A DNA stretch of 43,888 nucleotides, taken from NCBI GenBank assembly GCA_002314455.1, contig DCFZ01000002.1:22117-66004 (forward strand), read 5' to 3'. This document shows, in pieces, positions 24,432 to 32,344 of the stretch. The first letter of the stretch is position 1; each line of letters opens with the position of its first letter. Position numbers and translations under genes: made by a program. The notes under the pieces were generated by a model that saw nothing but the letters and a program-made list of their open reading frames with translations, did not search any database and was not told the origin of the DNA. Source of the stretch: Lentisphaeria bacterium UBA1791. GTDB lineage: Bacteria; Verrucomicrobiota; Lentisphaeria; Victivallales; Victivallaceae.

Positions 24432-26459
24432 ATGAGCGAAAAGCTTGACCGCCGTCATGCCTTCCAGACTTACGGAAGGATGATCTCGTACGCCAAACCC
24501 TATTGGAAAATGCTGACGATCGGCATTCTCTGCGGGGTGCTGGTCGGCGGTTCCGTCTTTGTCGCGTTGATGGCGTTGCCGCAACTGGTCAACGTCGCCG
24601 AAACCAATATGTCAGGCGGCAATTCGACGGACGACGCGTCGGCGGAAAAGATCGTAGCCACCTTGGAAAGCAGCGATCTCAGCCGGGCGGAAAAGAAACG
24701 CGCCGTCAACGAGATCTTGCATCCCCGAGACAGCGATCCGCAGTTGACCAAATTGATCAAACAGGCGAAATCGACGATCACGACTTTGCATTTGCCCTGC
24801 GAGATCGAGGGGTATCAGGTGACGTTTACCTGGCCGAAACGCTACAATTTTTCGCTCGTCGAGGGCGATGGGCGCGTCGCGTGGCAGGTCTTTGCGCTTT
24901 ACGGATTGATCTTTCTGCTGTCGTGGGTCGTCAAGTGTCTCGCCAAATACGCCAACGGCTACTGCACGCGGCGCGTCGGGGCGCAGGTGATTTCCGACTT
25001 GCGCGAAAAGATTTTTCACCGGTTGATCAACCAGTCGCTTTCCTACTACGGCGACAGCGACATCGGGCAATTGATCAGCCGCTGTACCAACGACACCAAC
25101 GCGATGGAACACTCGATTTCCTCGTCGATTGAAGACCTGACGGCGGCGCCGATTCAGATCTTGGCGTGCATCATCGCGATCATCGTCGCCTGCCGGAGCT
25201 TTCAGAATTACACGCTGGCGATCATTCTCTTTATCGGCTTGCCGCTGATTTTCGTGCCGTTGCGCATTCTCGGCAACAAGATCCGCAAGATCTACCACAC
25301 GAGCTTCGCGCGGATCGCCGAAGTCTTTTCGCGGATGCACGAGACCTTTTCCTGCATCAAGGTCGTCAAGGCGTACCATACGGAAAAGCAGGAGGAAGTC
25401 GTCTTTCAGGAGGCCAATCAGAAGTATCTGAAACAGGTTTTCCGCGGCATCAAATATCAGCAACTGCTTTCGCCGATGATGGAAATGATTTCGGTGATGG
25501 CGGTCGTCGTTTTCATTTTGTACTCCTACAACGACGGGATCACGGTCACCCAATTGACGGCGTTGCTGGCGCCGGCGGTGATGGCGTCGCGCCCGATCAA
25601 AGAATTGTCCAAAGTCATCGTTCTGATCCAGAAATCGATGGCGGCGGCGGATCGCTACTTTGAATTGCTCGACGAAGATGCGAGTCTGCCGGAAAAGGAT
25701 TCTGCGATCGAGCTGAAAGAATTCAAGTCCGAGATCCGTCTCGACCACGTCAAGTTCAGCTATGATACCAATGTCGTCATCGACGATTTGAGTTTCACCA
25801 TCCGCAAGGGGCAGGTGGTCGCCGTGGTCGGCGAGACCGGTTCCGGCAAGACGACGGTCGCCAATTTGATCGCGCGTTTCTACGACGTGACTTCCGGCAG
25901 CGTGCAGATCGACGGCGTCGACGTGCGCGATTACACGATCGGTTCGATCCGCAATCAGATCGGCGTCGTGACGCAGGAGGCGTTGCTCTTTAACGACACC
26001 ATCGCCAACAACATCGCCTACGGCAAGCCGGATGCGACGAGTGCGGAAATCGAAGCGGCGGCGAAACTCGCCAACGCCCATGAATTCATCGTCCACGGTC
26101 ATCACAACGAGGGCTACCGGACGATCGTCGGCGAAAAAGGCTTCAAGCTTTCCGGCGGCGAAAAACAGCGCATTTCGATCGCGCGGGCGATCTTGCGCAA
26201 TCCGCCGATTTTGATCCTCGACGAAGCGACGAGCGCGCTCGACACCATTACGGAGCACCTCGTACAGGAGGCGTTGAACCGCGTGATGAGCAACCGCACC
26301 GTCTTTGCGATCGCCCACCGGTTGAGCACGATCCAGAATGCCGATATGATCCTGGTGTTGGACAAGGGCAGGATCGTCGAATGCGGCACGCACGAGGAAT
26401 TGCTGAAACGCGGCGGCTTCTACCGGAAGTTGCACGATACGCAATTTAGCCGGGTATGA
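24432..26459 (+). CDS. MsbA-like ABC exporter with an extra periplasmic insertion
   Basis: A 675-residue half-transporter (membrane domain plus ATPase), longer than MsbA (~580 aa). The extra length is a hydrophilic block of about 100 residues (about 52-150) between the first helix (MLTIGILCGVLVGGSVFVALM) and the second (VFALYGLIFLLSWVVKCLA), expected to face the periplasm. The ATPase shows Walker A GETGSGKTT, signature LSGGEKQRISIARA, Walker B ILILDEATSALD and the H-loop AHRLS. Likely cargo is a lipid, lipid A core or glycolipid, in line with the neighbouring DegT and MurC genes. The start ATG 24432 lies 3 bp after DegT; the stop overlaps murC. Confidence 0.92.
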   Translation: MSEKLDRRHAFQTYGRMISYAKPYWKMLTIGILCGVLVGGSVFVALMALPQLVNVAETNMSGGNSTDDASAEKIVATLESSDLSRAEKKRAVNEILHPRDSDPQLTKLIKQAKSTITTLHLPCEIEGYQVTFTWPKRYNFSLVEGDGRVAWQVFALYGLIFLLSWVVKCLAKYANGYCTRRVGAQVISDLREKIFHRLINQSLSYYGDSDIGQLISRCTNDTNAMEHSISSSIEDLTAAPIQILACIIAIIVACRSFQNYTLAIILFIGLPLIFVPLRILGNKIRKIYHTSFARIAEVFSRMHETFSCIKVVKAYHTEKQEEVVFQEANQKYLKQVFRGIKYQQLLSPMMEMISVMAVVVFILYSYNDGITVTQLTALLAPAVMASRPIKELSKVIVLIQKSMAAADRYFELLDEDASLPEKDSAIELKEFKSEIRLDHVKFSYDTNVVIDDLSFTIRKGQVVAVVGETGSGKTTVANLIARFYDVTSGSVQIDGVDVRDYTIGSIRNQIGVVTQEALLFNDTIANNIAYGKPDATSAEIEAAAKLANAHEFIVHGHHNEGYRTIVGEKGFKLSGGEKQRISIARAILRNPPILILDEATSALDTITEHLVQEALNRVMSNRTVFAIAHRLSTIQNADMILVLDKGRIVECGTHEELLKRGGFYRKLHDTQFSRV

Positions 26460-27700
26460 AAACGCGGCGCTTTTTCTTTTCCGGCGTCGGCGGCGCGGGC
26501 ATGACGCCGTTGGCGGAGTTGCTTCTCGGTCGCGGCGCGCAGGTTTCCGGCTCCGACGAGGTCGAGAGCGCCAATACGCAAAAACTGCGCCAACTGGGGG
26601 CGACGATCCACATCGGTCACGCCGCGCACAACGTGCCGGAAAACACGGAACTTTTCATTTATTCCTCGGCGATCCCGGTAGAAAATCCCGAACGCATCGA
26701 AGCTGAGAAACGCGGCATTTGCCAGTTGCGGCGCGGTGATTTTCTGGCGGAATTTGCCAAGCTTTACCGGCGCGTCGCCGCCGTTTCGGGGTCGCACGGC
26801 AAAAGTTCGACGAGCGCGATGCTCGCGCACATCTTGCGCGCCGCGCAACTTGCCCCCGGCGTGATGATCGGCGCCAAGATCTACGGTGCGCCCGATGCCG
26901 ACAACGGCAAAAACGACGACGTTTTCGTCTGCGAAGCGGATGAATCCGACGGTACGCACACGCGCCTTGAAACTTATCTCGGCATCGTGCCCAACGTCGA
27001 CGGCGATCACGCGTGGAGCGTCGGCGGCGAAGCGCAACTCTATGAAAATTTCCGTATTTTTGCGCGGCAGGCAAACCATCTGATCTGCGGTGATTCGCCG
27101 CGTTGCCGCGAACTTTTTGCCGATCATCCCGATGTTGCGTTTGTCGCACCGCCCACGGGAACGTATGCAAATTTCGACGGCTTTCAGGCGATTGACGCCC
27201 GGCTTGCGGTCGAGGGGGCGAAACGTTTCGGCGTTGCGGAAAATTTCGCCATTCAGAGCCTCGCCGATTTTGGCGGCGTCGAGCGCCGTATGCACGTCGT
27301 TGCCGAGCAGGACGGTGTGGTGATCGTCGAGGATTACGCGCATCACCCGGTCGAAGTCGCGGCGTCGATCGATCTGATGCGCCGGAAATTTCCGCAATGC
27401 CATCTTGAGGTCGTTTTTCAGCCTCACCGCTATGCGCGATTGGAACGCTATTTCGATGAATTTGTCCGCGTTCTCTCGGCGGCGGATTCCGTCATCGTCA
27501 CCGACGTCTTTGCCGCGTGGAGCGAGACTGGCGCACGCGGCGGCAAGGAACTTGCGGCGGCGATCCCCGGCGCAAGTTTCGGCGGAAATGACTTTGCCGC
27601 CATCGCCAAAATGGCAAAAGCAGATCCGGCGCGCCCGCTGGTCATCGCCGTCATCGGCGCCGGCAGCGTCAACCGGACGCTCGAATTTTTGTGCCGCTGA
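26456..27700 (+). CDS. murC: UDP-N-acetylmuramate-L-alanine ligase (MurC type)
   Basis: A 414-residue Mur ligase that would add L-Ala to UDP-MurNAc. It has the N-terminal Rossmann motif SGVGGAGMTPLAELL, an ATP loop GSHGKSST (usually GTHGKTT), the EADESDGTH acidic motif, NVDGDHAW, and a C-terminal domain with EDYAHHPVEVAAS and VVFQPHRYARLE, which is strongly MurC-like. It is about 75 residues shorter than E. coli MurC, mostly in the central domain. Mpl, the recycling ligase, is an alternative. It is separated from any other mur gene and overlaps the ABC exporter stop by ATGA. A terminator follows. Confidence 0.85.
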   Translation: MKTRRFFFSGVGGAGMTPLAELLLGRGAQVSGSDEVESANTQKLRQLGATIHIGHAAHNVPENTELFIYSSAIPVENPERIEAEKRGICQLRRGDFLAEFAKLYRRVAAVSGSHGKSSTSAMLAHILRAAQLAPGVMIGAKIYGAPDADNGKNDDVFVCEADESDGTHTRLETYLGIVPNVDGDHAWSVGGEAQLYENFRIFARQANHLICGDSPRCRELFADHPDVAFVAPPTGTYANFDGFQAIDARLAVEGAKRFGVAENFAIQSLADFGGVERRMHVVAEQDGVVIVEDYAHHPVEVAASIDLMRRKFPQCHLEVVFQPHRYARLERYFDEFVRVLSAADSVIVTDVFAAWSETGARGGKELAAAIPGASFGGNDFAAIAKMAKADPARPLVIAVIGAGSVNRTLEFLCR

Positions 27701-27707
27701 CCGGGCG

Positions 27708-27731
27708 TTCCCCGTTGCGGGGAAACTTTTT
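27708..27731 (+). terminator. Intrinsic terminator after murC
   Basis: A perfect 7-bp stem, TTCCCCG/CGGGGAA, with a TTG loop and a run of five T residues just after the murC stop. Confidence 0.8.
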
Positions 27732-27732
27732 C

Positions 27733-27761
27733 TTGAAAATATGCTCTTTTTAGAGTATATT
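27733..27761 (+). promoter_or_regulatory. Promoter of serC
   Basis: TTGAAA (27733-27738), a 17-base spacer and TATATT (27756-27761). It begins two bases after the T-run of the murC terminator. The leader would be about 45 nt, with AAGGGG as Shine-Dalgarno sequence. Confidence 0.8.
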
Positions 27762-27814
27762 ATATAATAATATCTTTTCAAGTGCAACCAAACCTGATAA
27801 CCAAGGGGTAAGAG

Positions 27815-28897
27815 ATGAAAATTTACAATTTTGCGGCGGGTCCGGCGATGTTGCCGGCGGAAGTGATGGCAAAAGCGCAGGCGGAGTTCACCAACTTTCA
27901 GGGCAGTGGCAGCGGCGTGATGGAGCTTTCGCACCGCGGCAAGTTCTTTCAGCCGGTGATCGATCACGCGACGCAAAACGTCCGCGATCTGCTCAACCTC
28001 GGCGATGATTATTCGGTGCTTTTCATCCAGGGCGGCGCGAGCATGCAGTTCGCGATGATCCCGATGAATCTGCTCAACGGCGCGACCGCCGACTTTGTCG
28101 ACACCGGCGTCTGGAGCAACAAGGCCGCCAAGGAAGCCGCGATGTTCGGCACTGCCAACATCGTCGCGTCGAGCCGCGAGAGCAAGTACGATCATATTCC
28201 CGCGCAGAGCCAGTGGAAGCTCACGCCCGGTGCGAGCTATATGCACATCACCAGCAACAACACCGTCGCCGGCACCCAGTATCAGACGCTTCCCGAAGCG
28301 CCCGCGGGCGTGCCGCTGATCGCGGATATGTCCAGCGATATTATGTCGCGCAAGTTTGACGCGTCGAAGTTTTCGATGATCTACGCCGGCGCGCAGAAAA
28401 ACCTCGGTCCCAGCGGCGTCGCGCTCGTCGTGATGAAAACCGCGCTCGCCGAACGCACCGATAACAGCAAGGTGCCGACGATGCTCCGTTACAGCACCTA
28501 TATCGAAAACGGTTCGATGTTTAACACGCCGCCGACCTTTGCGATCTACATTCTCGGTCTGGTCACCGACTGGCTCAAGGCCAAGGGCGGCATTTCCGCG
28601 ATCGAAGAGATCAACAACGCCAAGGCGGCGAAACTCTACGCTTTCCTCGACGAGAGCAGCTTCTTCCGTTCGACCGTCGCCAAGGCGGATCGTTCGCGGA
28701 TGAACGTCGTTTTCCGCACGCCCAGCGACGAGCTGGATGCGAAATTCGTCACTGAAGCGCGCGCCAACGGTCTCACCGACCTTAAGGGCCACCGCCTCGT
28801 CGGCGGCTGCCGCGCGAGCATCTACAACGCGATGCCGATGGAAGGCGTCGAGGCGTTGATCGACTTCATGAAGAAATTCGAAGTCGCCAACAAGTAA
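27815..28897 (+). CDS. serC: Phosphoserine aminotransferase
   Basis: A 360-residue PLP enzyme that makes phosphoserine from 3-phosphohydroxypyruvate (and acts in pyridoxal phosphate synthesis in some bacteria). Clear SerC motifs are NFAAGPAMLP at the N-terminus, GSGVMELSHR, FIQGGASMQFAMIPMN, TSNNTVAGTQY, the PLP lysine K195 in YAGAQKNLGPSG, TPPTFAIYILGLV, and the ending GCRASIYNAMPMEGVEALIDFM. Length and motifs are normal. The start at 27815 is preceded by AAGGGGTAAG. The M42 peptidase gene follows after 15 bp with no terminator. No serA or serB lies in the window. Confidence 0.98.
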   Translation: MKIYNFAAGPAMLPAEVMAKAQAEFTNFQGSGSGVMELSHRGKFFQPVIDHATQNVRDLLNLGDDYSVLFIQGGASMQFAMIPMNLLNGATADFVDTGVWSNKAAKEAAMFGTANIVASSRESKYDHIPAQSQWKLTPGASYMHITSNNTVAGTQYQTLPEAPAGVPLIADMSSDIMSRKFDASKFSMIYAGAQKNLGPSGVALVVMKTALAERTDNSKVPTMLRYSTYIENGSMFNTPPTFAIYILGLVTDWLKAKGGISAIEEINNAKAAKLYAFLDESSFFRSTVAKADRSRMNVVFRTPSDELDAKFVTEARANGLTDLKGHRLVGGCRASIYNAMPMEGVEALIDFMKKFEVANK

Positions 28898-28912
28898 AAA
28901 AGGATCTCGACA

Positions 28913-29980
28913 ATGCTCGGCAAAGCAAGTCTCAAGTTTCTGGAAGATTTCATGAATTCTTCCAGTCCCTCCGGGTACGAGATGGAAGCGGCGAAATGCT
29001 TTCGCGACTACCTCAAAAAGGATTGCCAGATTTCGACTGACGTGATGGGCAACACCGTCGCGGCGCTCAACACCAAGGCAAAAATGCGCGTGATGCTTGC
29101 CGGGCATTACGACGAGATCGGATTTCAGATCGTCTACATTTCCGAGGACGGACTGCTTTATTTCCGCCCCAACGGCGGGATCGATAAATTGAACGTGCCC
29201 TCGACCGAGGTGGATGTGCTGACTTCCAGCGGCCGGGTGCGCGGCGTCATCGGCAAGAAGCCGATCCACCTGCTCAAAGGAGCCGAGCGCGACAAGGCGA
29301 TCGAGCTTGAGGATATGTGGATCGACATCGGCGCCGAGTCGAAAAAGGAAGCGGAAAAAGTCGTTTCCGTCGGCGATCCCGTCGCGGTGAGAGCGAATTT
29401 CCAGTTTCTGGGCAAACACCGCTTTTCCTCGAAAGGCACCGACGACAAGGTCGGCGCTTTCGTCGTCGCCGAGGTGATGAAACGCCTCGCCAAACGCAAG
29501 CTCAACGTCGCGGTTTACGGCGTCGGCACGGTTCAGGAGGAAGTCGGCTTGCGCGGTTCGGCGACGAGCAGTTTTGCGATTGATCCGCAAGCGGCGTTTG
29601 TGCTCGACGTCGGTTTCGCGACCGATCTGCCCGACATTCCCAAGAAACAGCTTGGCGACATCACGCTGGGCGGTGGGCCGGAACTCACGAAAAGTTGCGA
29701 CAACAACATTGAGCTCGGCAAGATCCTGCGCGCCGTTGCCAAAAAGAACCGCTTCCCCTATCAGGAAGGGGCGGCGCACCGCGCTTCCGGCGGCACCGAC
29801 GCCGCGCGGATCCAGTTGACCCGCGGCGGCGTGGCGACGGCATTGTTGAGCATCCCCAACCGCTATATGCACTCGCCGGTCGAGATCTGCGACCTGCGCG
29901 ATGTGGAAGCGGCGATCGACATTTTGACCGAAACCATCGCCAGTCTCAAGGGCGACGAATCCTTTATCCCCGGGCTGTGA
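28913..29980 (+). CDS. M42 family metallo-aminopeptidase
   Basis: A 355-residue peptidase related to glutamyl aminopeptidases and tetrahedral TET complexes; older annotations call it CelM/endoglucanase. The dinuclear metal ligands are all visible: H65 (AGHYDEIG, catalytic D67), D177 (KGTDDKVGAF), E209/E210 (VQEEVGLRG), D232 (VLDVGFATD) and H320 (NRYMHSPVE). There is no signal peptide, so it is cytoplasmic and probably trims peptides. It shares the serC transcript and is followed one base later by a small membrane protein gene. Confidence 0.95.
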   Translation: MLGKASLKFLEDFMNSSSPSGYEMEAAKCFRDYLKKDCQISTDVMGNTVAALNTKAKMRVMLAGHYDEIGFQIVYISEDGLLYFRPNGGIDKLNVPSTEVDVLTSSGRVRGVIGKKPIHLLKGAERDKAIELEDMWIDIGAESKKEAEKVVSVGDPVAVRANFQFLGKHRFSSKGTDDKVGAFVVAEVMKRLAKRKLNVAVYGVGTVQEEVGLRGSATSSFAIDPQAAFVLDVGFATDLPDIPKKQLGDITLGGGPELTKSCDNNIELGKILRAVAKKNRFPYQEGAAHRASGGTDAARIQLTRGGVATALLSIPNRYMHSPVEICDLRDVEAAIDILTETIASLKGDESFIPGL

Positions 29981-29981
29981 A

Positions 29982-30176
29982 ATGGCGGTACGACGCAGCG
30001 CAAGTCCGATTGTCAAACGCTACGTTCATACCGGCAGTTTCAACCAGCTTGCCGGTCGTTCGCTCGCCCCGGGGAGTATGCGCGCCGCTTTGTCCTATTG
30101 GAAGTGGCGTCTTTTTTTCGGCATTCTCGGTTTGATCGTTTTCGGTACGGGCGTCTTTTCCCTCTGCTGGTATTGA
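29982..30176 (+). CDS. Small single-helix membrane protein of unknown function
   Basis: A 64-residue protein with a basic N-terminal half (MAVRRSASPIVKRYV) and one C-terminal transmembrane helix (LFFGILGLIVFGTGVFSLCW). By the positive-inside rule the basic half is cytoplasmic. It starts one base after the M42 stop and ends three bases before the next small gene, which supports it as a real member of the serC operon. I recognise no family. Confidence 0.6.
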   Translation: MAVRRSASPIVKRYVHTGSFNQLAGRSLAPGSMRAALSYWKWRLFFGILGLIVFGTGVFSLCWY

Positions 30177-30179
30177 GCG

Positions 30180-30350
30180 ATGGAAACGGACAACTGGGCA
30201 CAACTCTCGCCGGAAGAAAAAAAGCGGAAGCTTTTTGCCAGGCAAAAGGCGTTGCTCGACACCTTTCTCGCGACCGGCGCGATCACGCAAAGCCAGTACG
30301 ATTTCAGCCTCAACGGCTTGAAAAGCAAAATGGGCATTCCCGATTGTTGA
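30180..30350 (+). CDS. 56-residue protein with a SHOCT-like helical tail
   Basis: A very short gene: M1 to C56, soluble and helical. The N-terminal part is charged (SPEEKKRKLFARQKALL). The second half (FLATGAITQSQYDFSLNGLKSKMG) has the 'G-I/L-T/S-x-x-Q/E-Y-x-x-x' pattern of SHOCT-like C-terminal helices found in small bacterial proteins, where it is thought to aid oligomerisation. It starts 3 bp after the preceding small gene and 8 bp before the next promoter, so it is the last gene of the serC operon. It is supported by compact spacing and protein-like composition; function unknown. Confidence 0.6.
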   Translation: METDNWAQLSPEEKKRKLFARQKALLDTFLATGAITQSQYDFSLNGLKSKMGIPDC

Positions 30351-30357
30351 TCGCCGT

Positions 30358-30386
30358 TTGACTTGTGCCGTTGCCTGTGTTATATT
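30358..30386 (+). promoter_or_regulatory. Promoter of the GNAT-like acyltransferase gene
   Basis: TTGACT (30358-30363), exactly 17 bases, then TATATT (30381-30386). It has one of the best -35 elements in the window. The leader is about 25 nt with AAGAGG before ATG 30417. Confidence 0.85.
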
Positions 30387-30416
30387 AACCATCATTCAGT
30401 TAACAAGAGGATGGTT

Positions 30417-31655
30417 ATGGAATTTCCGGAATTTTGCCGGCTCTGGCAGTTGAGCGATCTTGACCGCGCGCAACTTGCGCCGTTGTGGAAAGAGTACGAG
30501 GGGGAACCGGCGAAAGAAGTCCCCGAATTTCTCGAAACGGCATACTTTGAAAAGATCTATCCGCTCTGTCAGGCAAAAGTGCCGCTGGCGGAGATTCTGC
30601 CGCGCGTGCGCGCCGTTTCGCGCCTTGCGCACGAAGCGCCGGCGGTTTCCGTGCTCGCCAAAATTATTTTCGACGGCGCGTTCAAACGGGAACCGATGTT
30701 CAAGTTGACCTCGTTTGCCGATCCCTTTCCGATTTTCGGCGAGGAGCTTTCCGGCGTTTTCACGCTGATGATCTCGCTCGGCGCGTATCCGCTCATCGCG
30801 GCGAAACACCGCGCGCTCGGCATCCCCCAAAGCTACACCGACGATCTGATGGCGTGGTTCGGCGGCAATATGGAAATGTACGCGCTCGGGCACCGCGGCG
30901 CGCCCGGGCGGGAATTCGGTTTTTCCTGGGTGCGGCTCTACGTCGACGGGACGCTTTTCCGCATCGGGCGCTTGGAGTACTGGATGCAGGATTACCGCCC
31001 GTGGCTGCCCGCAATCTACCGCAATGCGCAAGGCAAGGTCGCCGCGCTCTGCCGTGACAACTGGATGATCGGCAAACACCATCAATGCGTCAGCGATCCC
31101 GCTCAAGCTGATTTCACGACGCATTTCACCGAAACGGAAACGACCGTTTCCGGCACCTTGTATTGTGCCGACGGCAGTTTTGATCCCGAAACGGTCACGA
31201 CGCTGGATAAGGCGCAATGGCATCCCGTCGCCAAACCGTGGTCGCTCTGCCCCTCGCTCCATATCCCGGGCGGCAAACGCATGCCCTTTGACGAGATCAA
31301 ATCTTCGCTGGTTGCGGCAAAAAAGTTTTTCGCCGACTATTTCCATCAGGAAGTGCCGCTTTTCTGCTGTAATTCGTGGATCTTGAATCCGGCGTGGGAA
31401 ACCATTTTGCCCGATTCCAACATCGCCCGTTTCCGCCGCGAGGGGCACGCGATCCCCGCGCCGCCCGCCGCGCCGCGCGCCGGAATGGGCTTCGTCTTCG
31501 GCCGCGCCGATGTCGATCCGACGACGTTGCCGGCGACGAATTCCATGCAACGCGCCATTCAGGAAGCCGCGCGTCAGGATAAATTAGACGCCGGCGCCGT
31601 CTTTTTCCTCGCCGACGACTTGGAAGATTTGGGGAACGAATATTACAGGGAGTGA
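30417..31655 (+). CDS. GNAT-like two-domain acyltransferase family protein
   Basis: A 412-residue cytoplasmic protein. It resembles, from memory, the DUF5596 / GNAT-like acyltransferase-domain proteins of gut bacteria: a helical N-terminal domain (about 1-125) and a C-terminal domain with the strand pattern VRLYVDGTLFRIGRLEYWM, followed by LHIPGGKRMPFDE and FCCNSWILNPAWETILP. Substrate and partner are unknown. The start is ATG 30417 because AAGAGG sits six bases upstream; the in-frame ATG at 30411 touches the Shine-Dalgarno sequence. It is a one-gene unit with its own promoter. Its stop lies in one arm of a hairpin shared with the convergent PIG-L gene. Confidence 0.7.
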   Translation: MEFPEFCRLWQLSDLDRAQLAPLWKEYEGEPAKEVPEFLETAYFEKIYPLCQAKVPLAEILPRVRAVSRLAHEAPAVSVLAKIIFDGAFKREPMFKLTSFADPFPIFGEELSGVFTLMISLGAYPLIAAKHRALGIPQSYTDDLMAWFGGNMEMYALGHRGAPGREFGFSWVRLYVDGTLFRIGRLEYWMQDYRPWLPAIYRNAQGKVAALCRDNWMIGKHHQCVSDPAQADFTTHFTETETTVSGTLYCADGSFDPETVTTLDKAQWHPVAKPWSLCPSLHIPGGKRMPFDEIKSSLVAAKKFFADYFHQEVPLFCCNSWILNPAWETILPDSNIARFRREGHAIPAPPAAPRAGMGFVFGRADVDPTTLPATNSMQRAIQEAARQDKLDAGAVFFLADDLEDLGNEYYRE

Positions 31656-31673
31656 GGAATTCTTTCTCACTCC
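31649..31673. terminator. Inverted repeat holding both convergent stop codons
   Basis: GGAGTGAG (31649-31656) and CTCACTCC (31666-31673) are perfect 8-bp arms around a 9-base loop. The plus-strand stop TGA (31653-31655) and the minus-strand stop TGA (31667-31669) lie in opposite arms. No T-run follows in either direction, so it may be a bidirectional transcript end or 3' stabiliser. Confidence 0.5.
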
Positions 31674-32344
31674 GTCACGCGCGGCAACGACCCGAAAAAC
31701 GCGCTCGACTCTCCCGCTAACTGATAGGAGCCATACGCTTCGGCGTAGGGCATTTGCGCCTTGAAGCCGAGAAAACGCCCTTCGCAAAGCTTGCGGTCGG
31801 CGAGGTGGTCGCCGTTTTGACAGACGTAATGGCGGATCAACTCGCATTTTTTCTGCATGATGCGTTCGCCGAAGCCGATATAGTGGAGAAACGGCATATT
31901 GAGCGTCTGGGGGGTCTGGTGGTGAAAGAAAACTTCCGGCTTGAGTTGGGCGATGCGCAGCGCGTTGAGCGTCGCCGCGCCCGTCATCACGTGATCGATG
32001 TGACGGTCGACGGGCCAGTGTGTGAAAACGGCGCAAGGGGGAAATTGCCGGAAAAGAGCGGCGAGTTCTTCGCACGTTTCGCGCGGCGCGCTGATCTCGC
32101 CGTCGATCTCGTCGAGAAAGATCGGCTCCACGCCGAGAAGTGCGCACGCGTTTTTCTCTTCGATTGTCCGCATCGCGGCACATTCCGCCATCGGGACATT
32201 TTGGTGGGCAAGACCGCGTTCACCGCGGGAAAAATCGACGATCTTAAGCTCGTAGCCGGCGTTTCCCGCCAGGATCAGGGCAAGTCCCGCCGTCCCGATG
32301 AGATCATCGGGGTGGGCGTTGATGATAAAGACATACTTTTTCAT
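31667..32344 (-). CDS. PIG-L/LmbE family deacetylase
   Basis: A 225-residue zinc-dependent deacetylase of N-acetylated sugars or conjugates. Zinc ligands are expected in NAHPDDLIG (residues ~9-17) and in HWPVDRHIDH (the distal His). The usual acidic residue after HPDD is Leu here. There is no signal peptide. The start ATG 32344 overlaps the stop of the upstream Gfo/Idh gene (ATGA), so the longer frame is rejected. It ends the glycan operon of the sugar transferase, GH106-like enzyme and oxidoreductase, which suggests deacetylation of an acetylated sugar taken from the same substrate. Confidence 0.88.
   Translation of the reverse strand: MKKYVFIINAHPDDLIGTAGLALILAGNAGYELKIVDFSRGERGLAHQNVPMAECAAMRTIEEKNACALLGVEPIFLDEIDGEISAPRETCEELAALFRQFPPCAVFTHWPVDRHIDHVMTGAATLNALRIAQLKPEVFFHHQTPQTLNMPFLHYIGFGERIMQKKCELIRHYVCQNGDHLADRKLCEGRFLGFKAQMPYAEAYGSYQLAGESSAFFGSLPRVTE

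Noticed and set aside
26420..30016. A 1198-codon open frame on the minus strand opposite murC, serC and the M42 peptidase
   Set aside because: It spans three clear genes, two intergenic gaps and a promoter, and has shadow-like composition.
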